Assembly (NCBI GenBank): GCA_021737245.1
Contig: JAIPEI010000239.1
Coordinates: forward strand, 1-5,977
DNA from: Deltaproteobacteria bacterium
GTDB lineage: Bacteria > Desulfobacterota > DSM-4660 > Desulfatiglandales > HGW-15
Length of the DNA stretch: 5,977 bases
Direction: 5' to 3'
Shown here one piece after another: positions 1-5,893 of this stretch. The position numbers were made by a program, and so were the translations under genes. The notes below the pieces were generated by a model. The model was not told the DNA's origin, made no database searches, and saw only the letters and a list, made by a program, of their open reading frames with translations. Position 1 is the stretch's first letter. Each line of letters begins with the position of its first letter.

Positions 1-315
1 GGAACAGGCCTCCCGTTGATCCGGCTGGAGCAGTACCTGCCGGTCTCCCCCCTTGCCCGGGACCTGGAAGAGATGTACGTCATCGTTCCGAAATCGGACA
101 AGCCCCAGGCCGGCATTCTCGCATCCCGCATCCTGGACACCATGGAGACGGCCGTGGCCGTCCATGATCGGGAGCATCCGCTCCGGGGCCTTCTGGGCAG
201 CTCCTTTCTCGAAGGCCGCATGACGCTCTTTCTGGATATGCCGGGGCTTTTGTCCCTTTTCGAACGACGGACGGACCCGGGAATGAAGACGACCCTGCAG
301 GGGCGATCGATATGA
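1..315 (+). CDS. cheA: CheA-type chemotaxis histidine kinase, C-terminal fragment (5' end outside window)
   Basis: The reading frame is open from base 1 and ends at TGA 313-315, so only the last 104 residues of a longer protein are present; the TTG at 16 is not a real start. The fragment reads as the end of a CheW-like (P5) domain. It has a strand pattern around 'MYVIVPKSD', then 'GILASRILDTMETAV', and a closing 'GSSFLEGRMTLFLDMPGLL' segment, which is the usual end of the CheA regulatory domain where P5 binds CheW and the receptor tips. After P5 there is only a short charged tail of about 17 residues and no C-terminal receiver domain. The kinase, dimerisation and phosphotransfer domains must lie upstream and cannot be judged here. 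CheA autophosphorylates on a histidine under receptor control and passes phosphate to CheY and CheB. The stop overlaps the cheW start by ATGA. A fusion protein ending in a CheW-like domain is the main alternative, but the cheW-mcp-cheY neighbourhood favours CheA. Confidence 0.85.
   Translation, partial: GTGLPLIRLEQYLPVSPLARDLEEMYVIVPKSDKPQAGILASRILDTMETAVAVHDREHPLRGLLGSSFLEGRMTLFLDMPGLLSLFERRTDPGMKTTLQGRSI
299..303 (+). promoter_or_regulatory. Ribosome binding site of cheW
   Basis: AGGGG lies 8 bases before the ATG at 312, inside the last codons of the upstream cheA gene. It supports that ATG as the cheW start and fits translation coupled to the upstream gene. Confidence 0.55.
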
Positions 316-752
316 CCTCAAGGCAGTTCGTAACATTCAGAATCGACGACCACCTCGTGGGCATAGACATCCTGAAGGTGCGGGAGATCAACCGCGTGCT
401 GGAGATCACACCGGTCCAGCATGCTCCCGCCTATGTTCGAGGGCTGGTCAATCTCCGCGGGCGGACCGTCACCATCTTCGACCTCGGGATCCGTCTCGGC
501 CTGCCGCCGAGATCCATTACGGAAACCAGTCACAACGTCATCCTCAAGCCGGATGACGTCGGTCTCCTGGTGGACGGAATCGGAGACGTGGAGGAGGCAG
601 CCGAAACGGCCGTTGAAGCCCCCCCGGCCAATCTCAACGGCATCGGCGCAGCCTTCATTGAATGCGTGGTCAGGCTGAAGGATGAGCTCATCCTGGTCCT
701 TCGCCCGGAAAGGATCCTGGAGAACCCGAGGGACAAGGGAGAATTCACATGA
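312..752 (+). CDS. cheW: CheW chemotaxis coupling protein
   Basis: This 146-residue protein is the normal length for CheW and consists of a single CheW-like domain with no added region. It begins with the typical strand 'QFVTFRIDDHLVGIDILKVREI' (positions 5-26; the V-x-F-x-I and G-I-x-I pattern is standard). It carries the family signature 'YVRGLVNLRGRTVTIFDL' at 41-58, where R49 of NLRG matches the arginine known to be important for receptor and kinase binding in the family. A second half with 'VGLLVDGIGDV' and 'DELILVLRPERIL' closes the domain. CheW is cytoplasmic and links MCP tips to the CheA P5 domain in the chemosensory array. The start overlaps the cheA stop (ATGA, 312-315) and the stop overlaps the start of the next gene (ATGA, 749-752), so it is in the middle of a coupled operon. 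Nothing looks truncated. Confidence 0.95.
   Translation: MTSRQFVTFRIDDHLVGIDILKVREINRVLEITPVQHAPAYVRGLVNLRGRTVTIFDLGIRLGLPPRSITETSHNVILKPDDVGLLVDGIGDVEEAAETAVEAPPANLNGIGAAFIECVVRLKDELILVLRPERILENPRDKGEFT
735..741 (+). promoter_or_regulatory. Ribosome binding site of the tandem-Cache MCP
   Basis: AAGGGAG lies 7 bases upstream of ATG 749. It favours this start over an in-frame ATG at 773 (residue 9), which has only a weaker GCGAGG-like stretch before it. Confidence 0.6.
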
Positions 753-3205
753 ACGGCGAGGTTTTCCGAAACATGAAACTCAGAAACAAGATCATGCTCG
801 TGGTGGGAACGGCCGTGACCCTGTCGACCGCGGTGGTCGGAGGCCTGACGATCCAAGACACGGTCAGGAGGGCCGCGGCGGACATCAAAGCAACGGAATC
901 CGCACAGCTCTCCCGTCTCCAAACCCAGATGCAGGACATAGTCAACGCGTCCTTCCTGACCATGGAAAACACCTACAACCGGTCGGTGACAGCGGAAGCC
1001 GTCAAGGAGCAGTACGGCCCCACGCTCCGATCCATGGTGGACATTCCCTTTGCCATGCTGCAGGCGGAGTACGACGGCCTCGAGCTTCCGGACGGTATGC
1101 GGGAGATGGTCCGGAACGCCCTGATCGAAGGAGCCAAGCTCCGAGCCATGGAAGCGATCCGGTCCATGCGTTTCGGTTCGCGGGGTTACTTCTGGATCAC
1201 CGACACCTCCCCGGCCATGATCATGCACCCCGTCCTTCCGGACCTGGAAGGACAAGACATGTCAGGGTTCTCCCGCGACGGCAGGACGGTCACAGCCGAA
1301 GGCACCAAGGCCCCTCTATTCGAGGAGTTCGCCCGCATCGCACTCGAGCGTCCCGATTCCGGAGGGTTCGTGGTCTACGACTGGCCCGATCCCTTGAACA
1401 ACGGACGCTGGGTGCGAAAGCTCTCCTTTGTCAGGCTGTTCGAGCCGTGGGGGTGGATCCTGGGGGCCGGCATGTTCCTGGACAAGGTGGAGGCGGACGC
1501 CCGCGAACAGGTCCAGGATTTCGTACGGGGAGTCCATTACGGCCGGGACAACCGTCTCTTTCTCCTTGACGGGGAGGGAACGCCCGTCCTTGGTGCGGCC
1601 GTGGAAGCCACGCCTCCGGGTGTTGATCTCCCCGGGGAGATGGTGGGGAATATCACCGAAAACGGCCGTGCATTCATGACATACGAAGGCGCACCCGATG
1701 AGCACGGGAACAGGGTGGAAAAAGCGGCCTATGCACGGCTCTTCAAGCCCTGGAACTGGATCATTGGAACCTCCGTCGAGCTGGACGGGATCCAGGCACG
1801 AATCGCCGCGGAGCAGCAGAATCTGCGCACCACGGTCCGACGTCAAATTTATGTCGTTTTGGGCTCCACCGTCGGAATCGTGGCTCTCGCCCTGGCGCTC
1901 GCCCTGTTCATGACCGCACGCTTTGTGGAACGCCCCCTGCACGAGACGGTCCACGGGCTCCAGAAGATCGCCCGGGGGGATCTCACCCGAAGGCTGCCGA
2001 AGGGCGGCTCGGATGAGATCGGCCAGCTGGCCGAAGGCTTCAACAAGGCCGCGGAACGCCTCCAGGAGATCTTCAAGGGTATCACCCGTACGAGCGATAC
2101 CATCACCGGCGCTTCCGATGTCCTCAACGGTACATCGGAAGAGCTGGCCCTCCAGGCATCGGAAATGGGAGCCGCGTTCAGCAAGGTGGCCGACGCCACC
2201 ACGAGAACGGATGCGAACATCAAGAGCATGGCCGCGGCGGCCGAGGAGGTCAGCACGCAGATCGACGCCGTCTCCTCCTCGTCGAAGGAGGTGTCGGCCG
2301 GCATGGCGGAAGGAGCCAAGGTCACCGCCGACGTGTCCGGCAATCTGAACGCAGCGGCGGAGGACGTCGAGCAGATGGCCCATTCCGTGAACAACATCGC
2401 CACGGCCATTGAACAGATGTATGCGTCCATGAACGAGGTCACCAAGAGCTCCTCCAGGGGGGCCGGCGTGTCGAGCGAAGCATCCTCGAAAGCCGCCCGG
2501 ACATCCGAGCTCGTGAACAACCTGGGGGAAGCGGCCCGCGAGATCGGCGAGGTCATCGACCTCATCAACGGCATCGCCGCTCAGACCAATCTGCTCGCCC
2601 TCAACGCCACCATCGAGGCTGCGGGCGCAGGGGAGGCGGGAAAAGGATTCGCCGTCGTGGCGAACGAGGTAAAGGAGCTTGCCAGGCAGACCGCCAAGGC
2701 CACTGAAGAGATTCGCGACAAGATCAAGTCCATGCAGTCCAACACCGAGGCGTCTATTCAGGCGATCGGGGTGATCGTCGAAGTGATCCTGGAGATCAAC
2801 GACATCATGGGGACCATCGCCTCGGCCGTGGAGGAGCAGACCGCAACGACAAACGAGATCTCGAAGAATATATCGGAGACGGCGTCCCGGTCCAACTCGG
2901 TGTCGGAAAACGTCCACCAGGCGGCCCTTCAGGCGACGAGCACCTCAGAGACAATGGAGGGGGCCGTCGCGCTGGAGCGCCGGGTGTCGCAAAACATCGA
3001 GGAGGTGAGCCGCGCCGCAGCGGCCATCGCACGGGACGCCGCGGAGGCTTCCCTGGGTACGGACGAGGTGAACAGCAACATCGCCCGTCTCAACGAGGCG
3101 GTGAAGGTGACCTCCCACGGATCCGAGGAGGCCAGGACCCAGGCCGGGAACCTCTCGAAGCTGGCCGGAGCGCTGCAGGCCGCCGTGCGGATGTTCAAGG
3201 TGTAA
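749..3205 (+). CDS. Methyl-accepting chemotaxis protein with two tandem Cache-like sensor modules
   Basis: This is an 818-residue transmembrane chemoreceptor. A short cytoplasmic start is followed by a membrane segment at about 14-34, a periplasmic region at about 35-364, a second membrane segment at about 366-391, a HAMP linker at about 392-445 and a long helical signalling domain to the end. The periplasmic part starts with about 100 helical residues. Two related modules follow: one with GYFWITD at 146-152, MHP at 159-161 and WGWILGAG at 234-241, and one with LFLLD at 270-274 and WNWIIGTS at 335-342. These motifs are typical of sCache_2/Cache-type domains, which in characterised receptors often bind small organic acids; the ligand here is not known. 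The conserved tip (GIAAQTNLLALNATIEAAG and onward) is at 608-641. Likely methylation sites fitting the consensus are E555/Q556 and E695/E696, placed symmetrically about the tip. There is no C-terminal WxxF-type CheR tether; the protein ends VRMFKV. It is coupled to cheW by ATGA and would signal through that CheW and CheA. Confidence 0.93.
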   Translation: MNGEVFRNMKLRNKIMLVVGTAVTLSTAVVGGLTIQDTVRRAAADIKATESAQLSRLQTQMQDIVNASFLTMENTYNRSVTAEAVKEQYGPTLRSMVDIPFAMLQAEYDGLELPDGMREMVRNALIEGAKLRAMEAIRSMRFGSRGYFWITDTSPAMIMHPVLPDLEGQDMSGFSRDGRTVTAEGTKAPLFEEFARIALERPDSGGFVVYDWPDPLNNGRWVRKLSFVRLFEPWGWILGAGMFLDKVEADAREQVQDFVRGVHYGRDNRLFLLDGEGTPVLGAAVEATPPGVDLPGEMVGNITENGRAFMTYEGAPDEHGNRVEKAAYARLFKPWNWIIGTSVELDGIQARIAAEQQNLRTTVRRQIYVVLGSTVGIVALALALALFMTARFVERPLHETVHGLQKIARGDLTRRLPKGGSDEIGQLAEGFNKAAERLQEIFKGITRTSDTITGASDVLNGTSEELALQASEMGAAFSKVADATTRTDANIKSMAAAAEEVSTQIDAVSSSSKEVSAGMAEGAKVTADVSGNLNAAAEDVEQMAHSVNNIATAIEQMYASMNEVTKSSSRGAGVSSEASSKAARTSELVNNLGEAAREIGEVIDLINGIAAQTNLLALNATIEAAGAGEAGKGFAVVANEVKELARQTAKATEEIRDKIKSMQSNTEASIQAIGVIVEVILEINDIMGTIASAVEEQTATTNEISKNISETASRSNSVSENVHQAALQATSTSETMEGAVALERRVSQNIEEVSRAAAAIARDAAEASLGTDEVNSNIARLNEAVKVTSHGSEEARTQAGNLSKLAGALQAAVRMFKV

Positions 3206-3219
3206 CCCCTATGCATGTT

Positions 3220-3225
3220 GGAGGA
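3220..3225 (+). promoter_or_regulatory. Ribosome binding site that decides the haem-MCP start
   Basis: GGAGGA, the strongest Shine-Dalgarno match in this stretch, lies downstream of the ATG at 3211 and exactly 6 bases before an in-frame TTG at 3232. It therefore points to TTG 3232 as the start. A competing weaker site, AAGGTG at 3197-3202, would serve the ATG at 3211. Confidence 0.6.
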
Positions 3226-3231
3226 TTTCCG

Positions 3232-5160
3232 TTGATTCCATATGTCAAGAAGCACCTATGGATGAAGCTCATGAGCGCCCTTGTTCTCGTTCTGGTCCTG
3301 GTCATCGGGGCGATCCTTTTTTTGAGCATTCGGCACCAGAACGCCCTGATTCGAAACCAGATGCGCATCGAGTTCAACCGGCTGTCCGAATCGATCGAAG
3401 GGGGGATGGACGACGCCCTGGCCATGGGAAACAACGATGTGGTGCGCCAGCAGTTTCGCCGGCTCAGCCGGAAGCTGCCGGGAGTGGATGCGCACGTGGT
3501 CAATTACGACGGAGCGGTCTCCTTCTCCACCGATCCCGAAACCTCCGGGAAAAGCATGGGCGGATTGATACTGGACGAGGCGGCCCGCGAAGCCTTTCAA
3601 GCCGCTCTTCGAACCGGCCGCATCTCCGACGAGCCGTTTCAGGAGATCAACGAGGACGGTCCCCATCTCGTCTCCTTTCGACCGATCCTGAACGAGAAGC
3701 GATGCTTTCACTGCCACGGTGAATCCAGAAAGATCCTCGGCGGCCTGCTCCTCAAGGCCTCCACCTCCGAAGCGGCGGATGCCGTCCGGGGTGCGAGGAA
3801 CACCAGCATCATGCTCGGCGCCGTGGGCCTCGGAGTCCTGATTCTGGTCACCTTTTTCATCACGAGGAGGGTCATAGAACGGCCCATAAGAAGCACGGTG
3901 GCCATGCTTCAGGACATCGCCGAGGGCGAAGGGGACCTGACCAGGCGCCTCCGGGTCGTCTCCGGAGATGAGATGGGGGAGCTCTCCGCATCGTTCAACA
4001 CATTCATGGACAAGCTCCAGGATATGGTCCAGCAGATCGTCCGAAACATCGTGCAGCTCAACGGCTCATCGGAGGAGCTTTCATCCATCTCCGAGGAAAT
4101 GAACGTAAAGGCCGGCGAGATGAACCACCAGTCCGGAAGCGCGGCGGACGCGGCCGGGCAGACCGCGCAGAGAATCAAGAGCATGGCGGCCGCCGCAGAG
4201 AAAGTGAGCGTGCAGGTGGCGACCGTGGCCGGCTCGTCGAATCAGGTCTCCTCGGGCATGAAGGAGGTGGGCGAAGCCACGGATCATGTTTCCGGCAACC
4301 TGGCGACCGTGGCCACGGCGGCGGAGCAGATGTCCTCCGCCGTGAACACCGTGGCGACCGCGATCGAGGAGATGTACGCCTCGCTCAACGAGGTGGCCAA
4401 GAGCTCCAGCCGGGGAGCCTCCGTCACCCAGAACGCATCGGAGAGCGCCGATCGAACCTCGACCATCGTGAACAGTCTCGGCAGCGCCGCCCAGGAGATC
4501 GGGGACGTGGTGGATCTCATCCGGGGAATCGCCGCACAGACGAACCTGCTGGCGCTGAACGCCACCATCGAGGCGGCCGGGGCCGGAGAGGCGGGAAAGG
4601 GTTTCGCCGTAGTGGCCAATGAGGTCAAGGAGCTCGCAAGACAGACGGCCAAGGCCACCGAAGACATTCGGGGGAAGGTCGAGGGGATTCAGCTGAACAC
4701 GAAATCGGCCGTGGGGGCCATTGAATCCATCGTCAAAGTGATCACGGAAATCAACTCGATCATGGGAACCATCGCGTCCGCGGTGGAAGAGCAGACGGCC
4801 ACGACGAACGAAATCTCCAAGAGTCTTTCCGAATCAGCATCGGCGGCGACCTCCGTATCGAAAAACGTCCATGTGGCCGCTGAACACGCATCAACCACAT
4901 CAAAGCACGTCCAGATGGTGATCGATTCCGAGTTCGAGGTGACCAGGAGCCTGGAGGAGCTCTCCGGCAGCGCGCAGTCCATCGCCAAGGATGCAGGCGA
5001 GGCGGCGGCCTCGACGGACACCGTCACCAGAAGCATAGCCGGAGTCAACACGGCCTCCTCGTTTACGGCCGAACGGGCGGAAAAGGTTCACGCCTCTTCG
5101 GACCGCCTTTCAGATCTGGCCAGGGAGCTGGACACCATGGTCAAGCGGTTCATTGTTTGA
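3232..5160 (+). CDS. Methyl-accepting chemotaxis protein with a periplasmic c-type haem sensor domain
   Basis: This is a 642-residue chemoreceptor, numbered here from TTG 3232; starting at ATG 3211 would add seven residues. It has a first membrane segment at about 13-33, a periplasmic domain at about 34-192, a second membrane segment at about 193-211, HAMP at about 211-264 and then a helical signalling domain. The periplasmic domain has an alpha-beta, PAS/Cache-like look ('GVDAHVVNYDGAVSFSTDP') and ends with C-F-H-C-H at 158-162 followed by G-E, a CXXCH c-type haem attachment motif on the side where cytochrome c maturation works. Haem-c MCPs are known, for example DcrA of Desulfovibrio and the Geobacter receptors GSU0582 and GSU0935, so a role in sensing redox state, oxygen or NO is plausible but inferred. 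The tip is at 432-465. Consensus methylation sites include E379/E380 and E519/E520. The protein ends VKRFIV, without a CheR tether. It follows the first MCP after 26 bases (5 from the alternative start), surely in the same operon. Confidence 0.92.
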   Translation: MIPYVKKHLWMKLMSALVLVLVLVIGAILFLSIRHQNALIRNQMRIEFNRLSESIEGGMDDALAMGNNDVVRQQFRRLSRKLPGVDAHVVNYDGAVSFSTDPETSGKSMGGLILDEAAREAFQAALRTGRISDEPFQEINEDGPHLVSFRPILNEKRCFHCHGESRKILGGLLLKASTSEAADAVRGARNTSIMLGAVGLGVLILVTFFITRRVIERPIRSTVAMLQDIAEGEGDLTRRLRVVSGDEMGELSASFNTFMDKLQDMVQQIVRNIVQLNGSSEELSSISEEMNVKAGEMNHQSGSAADAAGQTAQRIKSMAAAAEKVSVQVATVAGSSNQVSSGMKEVGEATDHVSGNLATVATAAEQMSSAVNTVATAIEEMYASLNEVAKSSSRGASVTQNASESADRTSTIVNSLGSAAQEIGDVVDLIRGIAAQTNLLALNATIEAAGAGEAGKGFAVVANEVKELARQTAKATEDIRGKVEGIQLNTKSAVGAIESIVKVITEINSIMGTIASAVEEQTATTNEISKSLSESASAATSVSKNVHVAAEHASTTSKHVQMVIDSEFEVTRSLEELSGSAQSIAKDAGEAAASTDTVTRSIAGVNTASSFTAERAEKVHASSDRLSDLARELDTMVKRFIV

Positions 5161-5174
5161 AGAAACCCGAAACA

Positions 5175-5200
5175 GCGGGAGGTCCTCACGGCCCTCCCGC
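5175..5200 (+). repeat. GC-rich inverted repeat (hairpin) between the haem MCP and cheY
   Basis: GCGGGAGG at 5175-5182 pairs perfectly with CCTCCCGC at 5193-5200 across a 10-base loop, giving an 8-bp stem with seven G-C pairs and one A-T pair. It sits in the only sizeable gap inside the cluster, 15 bases after the MCP stop and 20 bases before the cheY start. No run of T follows, so it is not a classical factor-independent terminator. It may slow transcription, protect an mRNA end after processing, or set different expression levels for receptors and cheY. The structure is visible; its role is inferred. Confidence 0.5.
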
Positions 5201-5207
5201 ATGACGA

Positions 5208-5213
5208 GAGGGA
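5208..5213 (+). promoter_or_regulatory. Ribosome binding site of cheY
   Basis: GAGGGA lies 7 bases before ATG 5221, just after the hairpin at 5175-5200, and supports this ATG as the start. It remains outside the stem, so the hairpin as drawn does not hide it. Confidence 0.6.
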
Positions 5214-5220
5214 AAAACAC

Positions 5221-5649
5221 ATGAACATCCTTATTGTCGACGATCAATCCACCATGCGCAGCCTCATTCGGGGGATGCTCGGGAAAATGGGCTTCACCTC
5301 CCTGGAGGAGGCCGAGGATGGAGACGTCGCCTTGAACAAGATGAAACAGGGAGCATACGACCTGGTTATATCCGATGTACATATGCCCCGGTTGAACGGG
5401 CTGGAGTTCCTGAAGCAGGCCAGAAGCATCGAGACCCTGAGACACGTTCCCTTCCTGATGGTAACGACGGAGAGCAGCAAGAGCGCTGTCCTGGAAGCCA
5501 TCAAGCTCAAGGTGAACGGGTACATCGTCAAGCCGTTCACACCGGAGACCCTGCAGGACAAGCTGTCCAGAATGGGGATTTCCCCGCCGCAGGGACCGGC
5601 CGGGGATGCGCCCGAGGAAACACAACGGTCCAGGGAGGAACCGGCATGA
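5221..5649 (+). CDS. cheY: CheY-type single-domain response regulator
   Basis: This 142-residue protein contains one receiver domain. The acidic pair D7/D8 follows the strand MNILIV, the phosphate acceptor is D52 (in ISDVHMPRLNG), the switch residues are T82 and Y101, and the conserved lysine is K104 in VKPF. All residues needed for phosphorylation and switching are present, with an aromatic Tyr at the CheY Y106 position. There is no output domain, so it probably works by binding a partner such as the flagellar motor switch, as CheY does. It is a little longer than E. coli CheY: after the last helix comes a tail of about 22 residues (from roughly 121) rich in Pro, Gly and Glu that looks disordered. 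It follows the haem MCP after 60 bases and its stop overlaps the next gene by ATGA. A role other than motor control, for example in a pilus-linked or other chemosensory pathway, cannot be excluded from sequence alone. Confidence 0.92.
   Translation: MNILIVDDQSTMRSLIRGMLGKMGFTSLEEAEDGDVALNKMKQGAYDLVISDVHMPRLNGLEFLKQARSIETLRHVPFLMVTTESSKSAVLEAIKLKVNGYIVKPFTPETLQDKLSRMGISPPQGPAGDAPEETQRSREEPA
5633..5639 (+). promoter_or_regulatory. Strong ribosome binding site of the 70-residue gene
   Basis: GGGAGGA ends 6 bases before ATG 5646 and is embedded in the last codons of cheY. With the ATGA overlap it argues strongly that the small downstream frame is translated. Confidence 0.65.
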
Positions 5650-5858
5650 GGCCTGAGAAACAGTTCGTGCAGCACCTGAGGAGCCGGTTTCTTGATGCGG
5701 TGAACAACCATTTGATGCAGATCCAGACGCCCAACCTCGGAGAGTACTATGAAACCAAGGAAGCCCTGATCGAGATGCTTTCCACGGAAGCCGGGTACCT
5801 CCAGCAGAAACGGGACGCCATTCTTTCGGAGATCAACGCCTACCTGTCGGGCACATGA
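5646..5858 (+). CDS. Small conserved-position protein of unknown function in the che operon
   Basis: This is a 70-residue protein that I do not recognise. It is rich in charged and helix-forming residues. It looks like two helices, about 4-27 (FVQHLRSRFLDAVNNHLMQI) and 33-67 (starting EYYETKEALIEML), separated by a TPNLGE turn, which suggests a helical hairpin. It has no signal peptide, membrane segment, cysteine pair or known catalytic motif. It is likely to be real: it has one of the best ribosome binding sites in the window (5633-5639), it overlaps the cheY stop by ATGA, it lies on the operon strand, and its third codon positions are GC-rich like its neighbours. Its place between cheY and another receiver gene makes a cytoplasmic partner or modulator of CheY or of the array a reasonable guess, but nothing in the sequence shows this. 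It is far shorter than the CheZ, CheC, CheD or CheX phosphatases and deamidases. Confidence 0.75.
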   Translation: MRPEKQFVQHLRSRFLDAVNNHLMQIQTPNLGEYYETKEALIEMLSTEAGYLQQKRDAILSEINAYLSGT

Positions 5859-5893
5859 CCAGCCGGGCTGTTTGCGGGCCGGGAAGTGGATTC

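Noticed and set aside
16..18. TTG as start of a small 99-residue gene
   Set aside because: The frame is open to the first base and the residues before TTG fit the same CheA P5 domain, so the gene is simply cut by the window edge.
682..1569. Plus-strand open frame of 295 codons overlapping cheW and the first MCP
   Set aside because: It is a frame-shifted shadow with a low-complexity R/G/H/P-rich product, and both overlapped genes have intact family motifs.
1316..2917. Long minus-strand open frame (533 codons) opposite the first MCP
   Set aside because: It is antisense to a clearly recognisable receptor gene. Its protein is rich in G, R, H and D with no domain pattern, as expected from the complement of GC-biased codons.
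749..5160. Recent tandem duplication of a whole MCP gene
   Set aside because: The sensor domains differ in length and content, and even the identical protein stretch differs at many synonymous positions, so any duplication or exchange is old.
5175..5200. Factor-independent transcription terminator
   Set aside because: The stem is good but it is followed by ATGACGAGAGGG with no T run, and the next gene continues on the same strand with a close ribosome binding site.
5110..5625. Minus-strand open frame of 171 codons opposite cheY
   Set aside because: It mirrors cheY codons and shows no motif; cheY on the other strand has every conserved receiver residue.
5859..5893. CAGCCGGGCTG palindrome after the small gene as an operator or hairpin
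   Set aside because: A 5-bp arm with a single central base cannot form a stable hairpin loop, and short GC palindromes are expected by chance at this base composition.
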